DNA from: Microbacterium sp. zg-Y1090
GTDB lineage: Bacteria; Actinomycetota; Actinomycetes; Actinomycetales; Microbacteriaceae
NCBI RefSeq assembly: GCF_030246945.1
Contig: NZ_CP126742.1
Coordinates: 1,178,001-1,242,000, forward strand
Direction: 5' to 3'
Length of the DNA stretch: 64,000 nucleotides
The position numbers were made by a program, and so were the translations under genes. Below, in pieces: positions 17,568-31,050 of this stretch. The notes under the pieces are model-generated. The model made no database searches. It was not told the DNA's origin and saw only the letters and a program-made list of their open reading frames with translations. Numbering within the stretch: position 1 is the stretch's first letter; each line of letters opens with the position of its first letter.

Positions 17568-18518
17568 TCAGGCCCGCGGCGGCGCGTCGGCCAGCCGTCG
17601 CCGGGTGGTGAACACCCGCGGCCGCCCGGTCAGCGGATCGGTGAAGCGCAGCTCGGCCGCCAGCAGCTGCATCGGGCGCTGCGGGTCGTCCTCGGGCGTC
17701 TCGGGGAGCAGCTCGGGATAGTAGCGGTCGCCGAGGATGCCGAGACCGAGCTGCGCCAGGTGCACGCGCAGCTGATGCATGCGTCCGGTGCGCGGACGCA
17801 GGCGCGTGTGCACGACCGGGAGACCGGCGTGGCCGCCGCCGCTGGTGCCGGTGCGGATGAGCTCGATGAGCGTCTCGGCGTTGGGGTCGAGGTCCGGCCT
17901 GGTCTGCACGCAGAGGCTGTCGCGGAACTTCTGGATGTGGCTGCGGTGGACCAGGGGGAAGGGCGGCAGGCCGTCGGCGGGCAGAGCGGAGACCGCCTCG
18001 TAGGTCTTCTGCACCTCGCGGCGCTCGAACAGCGACTGGTAGGCGCCGCGGGTCGCGGGCCGGGCGGAGAACATCAGCACCCCGGCCGTGGCGCGGTCGA
18101 GGCGGTGGATGGGCACGAGGTCGGGGTTGTCGAGCCGGCGTCGCAGACGCACCAGCGCGGTGTGGTTCAGGAACCGTCCGCCCGGCGTCGTGGGGAGGTA
18201 GTGCGGCTTGTCGATTACGACGAGGTCGTCGTCGAGGTGCAGGATCTCCTCATCGAAGGGCACCGTGCGCTCCGCGGCGGGGGGCTCCCGGTGGTACCAG
18301 ATGAACTCCGCCGCACCCAGGGGGGTGTCGCGGCGCACCACCGCGCCGGCGGCGTCGACGACGTCGCCGCGGTCGAAGCGGTCGTGCAGCGATGCGGTGT
18401 CGAGGTGGTCGAAGCGCTCCACGACGTAGTCCGCGATCGTCGGCCACGGACCGGTGACGGGCACGCGCAGGCGCGTGGCGCCGACACCGTCACGGACCGG
18501 ACGAGGGGAGACGGGCAT
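17568..18518 (-). CDS. RluA-family rRNA/tRNA pseudouridine synthase
   Basis: A 316-residue pseudouridine synthase. The catalytic Asp lies in PIHRLDRATAGVLMFSARP, the RluA signature. Further family motifs are the YEAVSALPAD strand, HTRLRPRTGRMHQLRVHLAQLG and LGDRYYPE. There is no N-terminal S4 domain; about 80 residues before the catalytic core include LHDRFDRGDVVDAAG, a short RNA-binding-like element. ATG 18518 (MPVSPRPVRDG) was chosen as the first ATG with a conserved-looking N-terminus, though no strong ribosome site is seen. The target uridine is unknown. Confidence 0.9.
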   Translation of the reverse strand: MPVSPRPVRDGVGATRLRVPVTGPWPTIADYVVERFDHLDTASLHDRFDRGDVVDAAGAVVRRDTPLGAAEFIWYHREPPAAERTVPFDEEILHLDDDLVVIDKPHYLPTTPGGRFLNHTALVRLRRRLDNPDLVPIHRLDRATAGVLMFSARPATRGAYQSLFERREVQKTYEAVSALPADGLPPFPLVHRSHIQKFRDSLCVQTRPDLDPNAETLIELIRTGTSGGGHAGLPVVHTRLRPRTGRMHQLRVHLAQLGLGILGDRYYPELLPETPEDDPQRPMQLLAAELRFTDPLTGRPRVFTTRRRLADAPPRA

Positions 18519-18537
18519 GCTCCATCGTCCCAGACGG

Positions 18538-19035
18538 TCAGGAGTCGAAGCTGAGACTGAGCTTGCGCAGCAGGGCGGCGAGGCGCTCGCGGTCGGGGCG
18601 GGACAGCGAGCCCAGCAGGGTCGCCTCGGCGTCGACCAGGCGCGTGATCGCGGCATCCACGCGGGTCTTGCCGTCGCCGGCCAGGGTCACGAGCACGCTG
18701 CGGCCGTCGGCGGGGTCGCTCTCGCGGCGCACGAGCCGACGGGCCACGAGGCGGTCGATGCGGTTGGTCATCGTCCCGCTGGAGACCAGCGTCTGCTGCA
18801 GCAGCTGCTTGGGGCTGAGCTGGAACGGCTCTCCCGCCCGGCGCAGCGCCGAGAGCACGTCCCACTCCCACGGCTCGAGATCGCTGCGGTGGAACGCCTC
18901 GCGTCGGGCGCGGTCGAGATGGCGCGACAGGCGGTCCACCCGGGACAGCACCTCCAGCGGGGAGAAGTCGAGGTCCGGGCGCTGGGTCTGCCACGCACCG
19001 ACGATGCGGTCGACCTCGTCCGTCTGCTGAGCCAT
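18538..19035 (-). CDS. MarR-family transcriptional regulator
   Basis: A 165-residue winged-helix regulator. Recognition helix region LSPKQLLQQTLVSSGTMTNRIDRLVARRLVRR and wing ESDPADGRSVLVTLAGDGK are textbook MarR. ATG 19035 is preceded by GATAAT and six bases, so the transcript is probably leaderless. It diverges from the secreted GH53 gene over 132 bases, but the palindrome there matches the LacI operators rather than a MarR site, so control of GH53 by this protein is not supported. Confidence 0.88.
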   Translation of the reverse strand: MAQQTDEVDRIVGAWQTQRPDLDFSPLEVLSRVDRLSRHLDRARREAFHRSDLEPWEWDVLSALRRAGEPFQLSPKQLLQQTLVSSGTMTNRIDRLVARRLVRRESDPADGRSVLVTLAGDGKTRVDAAITRLVDAEATLLGSLSRPDRERLAALLRKLSLSFDS

Positions 19036-19041
19036 CCCCCC

Positions 19042-19047
19042 ATTATC
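19042..19047 (-). promoter_or_regulatory. -10 box of the MarR gene (leaderless)
   Basis: On the minus strand GATAAT is followed by GGGGGG and then ATG 19035, giving the same six-base spacing seen at other genes here. Confidence 0.6.
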
Positions 19048-19119
19048 GGTCCCGCCCAGGTCACGGTTCGGTAACGACGACCGGCTGCCCCCTGGCGGCG
19101 GCGGAGGCGCCGTCGGAGA

Positions 19120-22767
<3,648 letters not shown>

Positions 22768-22811
22768 CCGCCCCTCTGGCAGACTTGTCACGTCGTTCTG
22801 CGGGACGACGG

Positions 22812-22883
22812 TCCGCCGTGGTGTAACGGCAGCACGACAGCCTTTGGAGCTGTTAGGCCCAGGTTCGAATCCTGGCGGCGGAG
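22812..22883 (+). tRNA. tRNA-Gln (anticodon TTG)
   Basis: A 72-base cloverleaf. The acceptor stem TCCGCCG pairs with CGGCGGA, discriminator G. The anticodon arm is ACAGC-CTTTGGA-GCTGT with anticodon TTG, and the T arm CAGG-TTCGAAT-CCTG. CCA is not encoded. The 3' end lies one base before the glmU ATG at 22885. Confidence 0.95.
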
Positions 22884-22884
22884 C

Positions 22885-24345
22885 ATGACAGACAACGCGC
22901 TCGCCGTCATCGTGCTCGCCGCCGGTCAGGGCACCCGCATGAAGTCGAAGCTGCCCAAGGTGCTGCACCGCATCGGCGGGCGACCGCTCATCGGACACGT
23001 GCTCGACATCGCGCGCGACCTCGGCCCCGCCCAGGTGCTGGTCGTGGTGCGCCACGAGCGCGACCAGGTCGCCGACGCCGTCGCCGGCATCGGCCCCGAC
23101 GTGCACATCGTCGACCAGGACGATGTGCCCGGCACCGGCCGTGCCGTGCAGGTGGCGCTGGACGGGCTGCCCGGCTTCACCGGCGATGTGCTCGTGCTGT
23201 CGGCGGACGTGCCGCTGATCGAAGCCGAGACGCTGGCGCGCCTGGTCGAGGTGCACCGCGCCTCCCATGCCGCCGCCACCCTGCTGACGGCGGTCCTCGA
23301 CGACGCGACGGGCTACGGCCGCGTCATCCGCGACTCCACCGGCGCGGTCGCCCGCATCGTGGAGCAGAAGGATGCCAGCGAGGCCGAGGCCGCCGTCACC
23401 GAGATCAACGCCGGCGTCTACGTGTTCCGCGCCGATGCGCTGCGCGCGCAGATCGCGCGGGTGGGCGTCGACAACGCGCAGGGCGAGATGTACCTCACCG
23501 ACGTCATCGGGCTGCTGCGCGCCGACGACGCGCCGGTCGCCGCCCTCACCGCCCCTGACGCCGCGACCGCGCTCGGGGTGAACGACCGGGTGCAGCTGTC
23601 GGAGGCGGCGCGTCTGCTCAACGCACGCGTCGTGCGCCGGTGGCAGCTGGAGGGCGCGACGATCCTCGACCCCGCCACCACCTGGATCGACGTCACCGCC
23701 TCGCTCGCGCCCGACGTCACCGTGCTCCCGGGTTCGCACATCCTGCGCACCACCACCGTGGCATCCGGCGCCGTCGTCGGCCCCGACACCAGCCTGGTCG
23801 ACTGCGAGGTGGGGGAGGATGCCACCGTCACCCGCAGCGACGCCACGCTCGCCGTCATCGGCGCCGGCGCCACCGTCGGCCCCTTCGCCTATCTGCGCCC
23901 CGGAACGTACCTCGGCGACCGCGGCAAGATCGGCACGTTCGTCGAGACGAAGAACTCCACCATCGGCGAGGGCAGCAAGGTGCCCCACCTCTCGTACATC
24001 GGCGACACCACGATCGGCACAGGGGTCAATCTCGGCGCCGGGGCGATCACCGCGAACTATGACGACATCGCCAAGCACCGCACCGAGATCGGCGATGAGG
24101 TGCACACCGGTTCGCACAACGTGTTCGTCGCGCCGGTTAGGATCGGAGATGGCGCGAAAACCGGTGCGGGTGCGGTCATCCGCAAGGATGTGCCTGCCGG
24201 TGCACTGGCACTCAGCGTCGCCCCCCAGCGCAACGTCGAAGGGTGGGTCGAGACGAATCGACCGGGTACGAAGGCGGCGGATCTCGCCGCCCGAGCCCGG
24301 TCTGCACAGAAAGCGGACGATGGCTCGCAAGAACAAGACGGTTGA
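22885..24345 (+). CDS. glmU: Bifunctional N-acetylglucosamine-1-phosphate uridyltransferase / glucosamine-1-phosphate acetyltransferase
   Basis: A 486-residue cytoplasmic enzyme making UDP-GlcNAc for peptidoglycan. The N-terminal uridyltransferase has LAAGQGTRMKSKLPKVLH and the QKDASEAE and NAGVYVF motifs. The C-terminal left-handed beta-helix has the acetyltransferase residues in YLRPGTYLGDRGKIGTFVETKNS and NLGAGAITANYDD. A ~30-residue Ala/Lys-rich tail follows. ATG 22885 is one base after the tRNA-Gln discriminator, with no room for a ribosome site of its own outside the tRNA. Its 3' end overlaps prs by 26 bases. The tRNA-Gln-glmU-prs order is conserved in actinobacteria. Confidence 0.97.
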   Translation: MTDNALAVIVLAAGQGTRMKSKLPKVLHRIGGRPLIGHVLDIARDLGPAQVLVVVRHERDQVADAVAGIGPDVHIVDQDDVPGTGRAVQVALDGLPGFTGDVLVLSADVPLIEAETLARLVEVHRASHAAATLLTAVLDDATGYGRVIRDSTGAVARIVEQKDASEAEAAVTEINAGVYVFRADALRAQIARVGVDNAQGEMYLTDVIGLLRADDAPVAALTAPDAATALGVNDRVQLSEAARLLNARVVRRWQLEGATILDPATTWIDVTASLAPDVTVLPGSHILRTTTVASGAVVGPDTSLVDCEVGEDATVTRSDATLAVIGAGATVGPFAYLRPGTYLGDRGKIGTFVETKNSTIGEGSKVPHLSYIGDTTIGTGVNLGAGAITANYDDIAKHRTEIGDEVHTGSHNVFVAPVRIGDGAKTGAGAVIRKDVPAGALALSVAPQRNVEGWVETNRPGTKAADLAARARSAQKADDGSQEQDG

Positions 24346-25354
24346 TCTCGACAGGGCGAAGGACATCGCGCCCGGGCTCGTCGCCAAGACGAAGAAGCGC
24401 CTGGTCGTGGCCTCCGGGCGATCGCACCTCGCGCTCGCGAACGCGGTCGTCGCTCAGATCGGCACGGAGCTCGTGCCCACCGAGTACCGCACGTTCGCGT
24501 CGGGTGAGATCCTCACCCGCTTCGAGGTGTCGATCCGCGGCTGCGACGTGTTCCTCATCCAGTCGTTCGGCCCGCCGGTCAACGAGTGGCTGATGGAGCT
24601 GCTGATCATGCTGGATGCCGCCAAGCGCGCGTCGGCCAAGCGCATCACCGTCGTGGCCCCCTACTTCCCCTACTCCCGCCAGGACAAGAAGGGGCGCGGC
24701 CGCGAGCCGATCTCGGCCCGCCTGGTGGCGGACCTGCTCAAGACCGCCGGCGCCGACCGCGTGATGAGCGTCGACCTCCACGCTGCGCAGATCCAGGGAT
24801 TCTTCGACGGCCCGGTCGACCACCTCTTCGCCAAGCCGGTGCTGCTGGAGTACTTCCGCCGCACGCTTTCGCCCGAGGACCGCGATGCGCTCACCGTCGT
24901 CTCTCCCGACACCGGGCGCGTGCGCGTGGCCGACACCTGGTCGGACAGCCTCGGGGCGCCGCTGGCCATCATCCACAAGCGCCGCGACCCGAACGTCGCC
25001 AACCAGGTGACCGTCAACGAGATCGTCGGCGACGTCTCCGGGCGGGTCTGCCTGCTCGTGGACGACATGATCGACACCGGTGGCACCATCGTGAAGGCTG
25101 CGGAGGCGCTGAAGAAGAACGGCGCCCAGCGGGTCATCGTCGCGGCGACGCACGCGATCTTCTCCGACCCCGCGACGGAACGGCTGCAGAGCCCGGCCAT
25201 CGATGAGGTCGTCGTCACCGATACCGTCCCGATCCCCGACGAGAAGCGCTTCGCCACGCTCACGGTGCTGCCCATCGCACCCCTGCTGGCCCGCGGTATC
25301 CAGGAGGTCTTCGAAGACGGATCGGTCACCAGCATGTTCGACGGAGCTGCGTAG
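24320..25354 (+). CDS. prs: Ribose-phosphate pyrophosphokinase
   Basis: A 344-residue PRPP synthetase supplying PRPP for nucleotide, histidine and NAD synthesis. Motifs: ATP-site FASGEILTRFEVSIRG, the flexible loop YFPYSRQDKKGRGREPISARLVADLL, and the PRPP loop VDDMIDTGGTIVKAA. The N-terminus is about 20 residues longer than the E. coli enzyme (MARKNKTVDLDRAKDIAPG). ATG 24320 lies inside the end of glmU (26-base overlap), showing translational coupling. Length otherwise normal. Confidence 0.96.
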   Translation: MARKNKTVDLDRAKDIAPGLVAKTKKRLVVASGRSHLALANAVVAQIGTELVPTEYRTFASGEILTRFEVSIRGCDVFLIQSFGPPVNEWLMELLIMLDAAKRASAKRITVVAPYFPYSRQDKKGRGREPISARLVADLLKTAGADRVMSVDLHAAQIQGFFDGPVDHLFAKPVLLEYFRRTLSPEDRDALTVVSPDTGRVRVADTWSDSLGAPLAIIHKRRDPNVANQVTVNEIVGDVSGRVCLLVDDMIDTGGTIVKAAEALKKNGAQRVIVAATHAIFSDPATERLQSPAIDEVVVTDTVPIPDEKRFATLTVLPIAPLLARGIQEVFEDGSVTSMFDGAA

Positions 25355-25359
25355 GCTCG

Positions 25360-28092
<2,733 letters not shown>

Positions 28093-28126
28093 CCCCCACC
28101 CAGCGTCGCTCCCGGTGCCGACGGCT

Positions 28127-28132
28127 ACCGTG
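28127..28132 (+). promoter_or_regulatory. -10 box of the flavin lipoprotein operon
   Basis: TACCGT in the gap after the P-type ATPase, with a predicted start near 28139 and a 27-base leader carrying GAGAGGA before ATG 28166. Confidence 0.45.
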
Positions 28133-28165
28133 GACGACCCACGCCCCCACCGAGAGGACTTCCCG

Positions 28166-28573
28166 ATGCGCCCCTCCTCCCGCACGCCTCGTGCCGCCGC
28201 GCTGGCAGGAGCGGCCGGCATCCTGCTGCTGTCCGGCTGCGGCGCCGGTGCCGACACCGCCGCCGCGCCCGACGCGGACTACGCCGACGGCAGGTACGAG
28301 GCCACCGGCTCCTACGCCACACCGGAGTCGGTGGAGCAGATCGACGTCACCGTCGAACTCGCCGACGGCATCGTCACCGACGTGCAGGTGGTGGGCGACC
28401 CGACCAGGCCCGAATCGGCGCGGTACCAGTCGCAGTTCATCGGCGGCGTCGCCGACGAAGTCGTGGGAAAGCCCCTCGACGAGATCTCCGTCACCCGGGT
28501 GGCGGGGTCGTCGCTGACCAGCGGCGGGTTCGCCGAGGCCCTCGAGGCCATCAAGGCCGACGCCGCGAAGTGA
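28166..28573 (+). CDS. FMN-binding domain lipoprotein (predicted covalently flavinylated)
   Basis: A 135-residue exported lipoprotein. The signal ends in LLSGC with Cys25 as lipid site. The rest is one FMN_bind domain (YADGRYEATGSYATPES, VTVELADGIVTDVQV). The flavinylation-like motif VAGSSLTSGG aligns with the NqrC/RnfG consensus SGAT, with Ser116 in place of the usual Thr as candidate FMN acceptor. The apbE gene follows with a GTGA overlap, so modification by that enzyme is strongly suggested. Role inferred: an extracytoplasmic one-domain flavoprotein that accepts or passes electrons. Confidence 0.86.
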   Translation: MRPSSRTPRAAALAGAAGILLLSGCGAGADTAAAPDADYADGRYEATGSYATPESVEQIDVTVELADGIVTDVQVVGDPTRPESARYQSQFIGGVADEVVGKPLDEISVTRVAGSSLTSGGFAEALEAIKADAAK

Positions 28574-29445
28574 CCGGCGCACCGGTGTCCTGGCGTTTCG
28601 AGGCCATCGGCACGCGCTGGGAGATCGTCACGGAAGCGGCGCTGCCCCCTGCCGCGCGTGCCCTCGTCGCCGAGACGGTCGACCGCTTCGACCGTGCGTG
28701 GTCGCGCTTCCGCTCCGACTCCCTCGTGTCGCGCCTGGCTGCAGGGGGATCCGTCCCGCCGCCCGACGACGCCGGCGACATGCTGGGGGTCTTCGCCGAG
28801 CTGACGGGGGCGACCGGAGGGGCCGTCTCGCCGCTCGTGGGCGACGCCCTGGCCGCGCGCGGGTACGACGCCGACTACAGCCTGGTCGATCGCGGGGCCC
28901 TCCCCTCGCGCGAGGACTGGCGCACCCGGCTGCGATGGGATGCCGAGAGACTGCAGCTCGACGGACCCGCGACGATCGACGTGGGAGCCCTGGGCAAGGG
29001 TCGCCTCGTCGACCTCGTCGGCGCGTGCCTGGCACCGTGGACGGGTGATGGCGCGCTCGTCGTCGATGCCGGGGGCGACGTCCTGGTGCGGGGGACCACC
29101 GAGCGCATCGGCCTGGAGCATCCGTACGACCCGACGCGCGCGATCGGGGTGTGGGAGATGACGGATGCCGCGCTCTGCGCCTCCGCCGTCACCCGGCGGG
29201 CCTGGGGCGAGGGGCTGCACCACGTGCTCGACGCCCGCACCGGCGAGCCGGTGCGGGCGGTGGCGGCGACCTGGGCGGTCGCCGCCACCGCAATGCGCGC
29301 GGACGCCGCCGCGACGGCGCTGTTCTTCGCCGGCGGCGCCGAGCTGGCGGCCCGCTGGGGGGTGTCGTGGGTGCGCATGCGCACCGACGGCACCGTCGAC
29401 TGGTCGCCGGGCTGTACGGCCGAGGTCTTCCGCTCGGCGCGCTAG
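28570..29445 (+). CDS. apbE: FAD:protein FMN transferase (ApbE family)
   Basis: A 291-residue ApbE-type enzyme that moves FMN from FAD onto a Thr or Ser of a target domain. Family motifs: RFEAIGTRWEI, DVGALGKGRLVD, VDAGGDVLVRG, HHVLDARTGEPV and the C-terminal TALFFAGGAEL. No signal peptide or lipobox is visible from GTG 28570, so it may act in the cytoplasm before export or use an uncleaved signal; this is unusual, as many ApbE proteins are exported. The start overlaps the lipoprotein stop (GTGA). Confidence 0.9.
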   Translation: MTGAPVSWRFEAIGTRWEIVTEAALPPAARALVAETVDRFDRAWSRFRSDSLVSRLAAGGSVPPPDDAGDMLGVFAELTGATGGAVSPLVGDALAARGYDADYSLVDRGALPSREDWRTRLRWDAERLQLDGPATIDVGALGKGRLVDLVGACLAPWTGDGALVVDAGGDVLVRGTTERIGLEHPYDPTRAIGVWEMTDAALCASAVTRRAWGEGLHHVLDARTGEPVRAVAATWAVAATAMRADAAATALFFAGGAELAARWGVSWVRMRTDGTVDWSPGCTAEVFRSAR

Positions 29446-29448
29446 CGT
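29443..29448 (+). promoter_or_regulatory. Possible internal -10 box before the leader ORF
   Basis: TAGCGT shares its first three bases with the apbE stop codon and lies seven bases before ATG 29456. This could drive a leaderless transcript starting at the 16-codon ORF. Confidence 0.4.
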
Positions 29449-29455
29449 TGATGTC

Positions 29456-29506
29456 ATGACAGCCGTGCCCTCCCTCCCCGCCGCCGCGACGCCCGGGGCG
29501 GCCTGA
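29456..29506 (+). CDS. 16-residue leader ORF coupled to the RnfD/FNR fusion gene
   Basis: ATG 29456 opens a 16-codon frame (MTAVPSLPAAATPGAA) whose TGA (29504-29506) shares its last base with the ATG of the next gene (TGATG). A TAGCGT box lies seven bases before the ATG, and the downstream gene has no clear ribosome site of its own. Its likely role is to bring ribosomes to that start. No recognised protein; it could also be an accident of spacing. Confidence 0.45.
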   Translation: MTAVPSLPAAATPGAA

Positions 29507-31047
29507 TGGGCGGGCTCACCGCCCTGTGGGGGCGTGTCTTCGCCGTGCTCGGCAAGGCGTCGACCTACCGGCTCGTGCTCGTCGCATTGGGGGCCCTCGC
29601 CGTCATCGCGTTCGTGCTGTCGTTCTTCGGCGTCCTCGTTCCGTCGCCCGGAGAGCTGGTCGCCACGCTGCTGGTGCTCGCGGCCGCCTGCAGCATCGTC
29701 GACGCCGGCGCGCAGCGGCTGCTGAAGCTGCCGTGGCGTGTGGAATCCTCGCTCATCACGGCCCACATCCTGCTGTTCGTGCTGCGGCCGTCACTCGAGG
29801 TCGGCGCGCTCCTCGGCATCGCCGCGGCCGGCGCGATCGCTTCGCTGTCGAAGTACCTGCTGGCCTGGCGCGGGCGCCACATCTTCAACCCCGCCGCCGT
29901 CGGCGCGGCCGTCGTCACCATCGCCGGTTTCAGCACCTCGGCGTGGTGGGTCGGCTCGCCCTTCCTCGCCCTGCCGGTGCTGCTGCTGGGGTGCACGGTG
30001 CTGCTGCGCGCCGAGAAGCTGCGCGTCGTCGCGGTGTTCTGGGTCATCGCCGTCGGAGTCGCCGTCGTGCGCACCTCGGTGCAGTACCAGCAGGCGGGCG
30101 AGCAGGTCGCCGGCGGCGACCTGCTCTGGCAGATCGTCACGGCCTCGCCCTTCCTGTTCCTCGGCGCCTTCATGCTGTCCGAGCCCCTCACCATGCCGCC
30201 ACGGCGCTGGCAGCAGTTCACCGTCGCCGCCGTCGTCGGCGTGCTGGCCGGCTGGCCGATCGACGTGGGCGTCGTGAGCCTCGGCCAGGAGCGGGCGCTG
30301 CTGATCGGCAACCTCGTCGCCTTCTTCTTCACCTGGCGCGCAGCGGTGAGTCTGACGCTCACGGCGCGGACCGACCTCACGCCCACGGCACGGCAGCTGA
30401 CCTTCCGCACCCGTCGCCGGCTGGCGTTCGTGCCGGGGCAGTTCCTCGAGCTCGAGGTGCCGCACCGTCACCCCGACGCACGCGGCACGCGGCGTGAGTT
30501 CAGCATCGTCTCCTCGCCCGAGGAGCTGCCGGAGCTGCGCATCGCCTTCCGCGAGGGCGGCGGCCCGCAGTCGAGCTACAAGAAGGCCCTCGCCGCGGTC
30601 ACCCCCGGCGACCCGCTCGCCGTCACCGGCGTCTGGGGCGACTTCGTGCTCCCGCGGCGCACCACGAGCCCGGTGCTCATGGTCGCGGCCGGCATCGGCG
30701 TCACCCCGTTCGTGTCGCAGCTGACCCACATGCGGCTGGCGGACGAGCAGCGCGACATCGTGCTCGTCTACGTCGCATCGGAGGCAGCGGAGCTGGCCTT
30801 CCGCGACGAGATCGCCGCCTCCGGGGTGCCGGTGGTGGTCTTCACCCGCGATCGCCCGGCCGATCTGCCCATGCACTGGCGCTGGGCGCGCGGCGTGCGG
30901 CTGGACGCCGACGGGCTGCTGAAGGTGGTGCCCGACATCGCCGCACGGCACGCCTACATCTCCGGCCCCGCGGGACTCATCGCCGACCTGGCGCCGGCGC
31001 TCGAACGCGCCCGCTCGATCACGACGGACGCGTTCTCGGGGTACTGA
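29506..31047 (+). CDS. RnfD/NqrB-like membrane domain fused to ferredoxin-reductase (FNR) domain
   Basis: A 513-residue protein in two halves. Residues ~1-285 have about ten hydrophobic segments and NQR2/RnfD/RnfE hallmarks: KYLLAWRGRHIFNPAAVGAAV and the FLGAFMLSEPLTMPP loop, matching RnfD 'FMATDPVTSP'. The SGAT site that is flavinylated in true RnfD/NqrB is absent. Residues ~290-513 form an FNR module: FAD strand RREFSIVSS, NAD(P) loop MVAAGIGVTPFVSQL and AYISGPAGLI, where the usual Cys of the CGP motif is Ser. Inferred role: pass electrons from cytoplasmic NAD(P)H through the membrane to the flavinylated lipoprotein. Confidence 0.85.
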   Translation: MGGLTALWGRVFAVLGKASTYRLVLVALGALAVIAFVLSFFGVLVPSPGELVATLLVLAAACSIVDAGAQRLLKLPWRVESSLITAHILLFVLRPSLEVGALLGIAAAGAIASLSKYLLAWRGRHIFNPAAVGAAVVTIAGFSTSAWWVGSPFLALPVLLLGCTVLLRAEKLRVVAVFWVIAVGVAVVRTSVQYQQAGEQVAGGDLLWQIVTASPFLFLGAFMLSEPLTMPPRRWQQFTVAAVVGVLAGWPIDVGVVSLGQERALLIGNLVAFFFTWRAAVSLTLTARTDLTPTARQLTFRTRRRLAFVPGQFLELEVPHRHPDARGTRREFSIVSSPEELPELRIAFREGGGPQSSYKKALAAVTPGDPLAVTGVWGDFVLPRRTTSPVLMVAAGIGVTPFVSQLTHMRLADEQRDIVLVYVASEAAELAFRDEIAASGVPVVVFTRDRPADLPMHWRWARGVRLDADGLLKVVPDIAARHAYISGPAGLIADLAPALERARSITTDAFSGY

Positions 31048-31050
31048 CCC

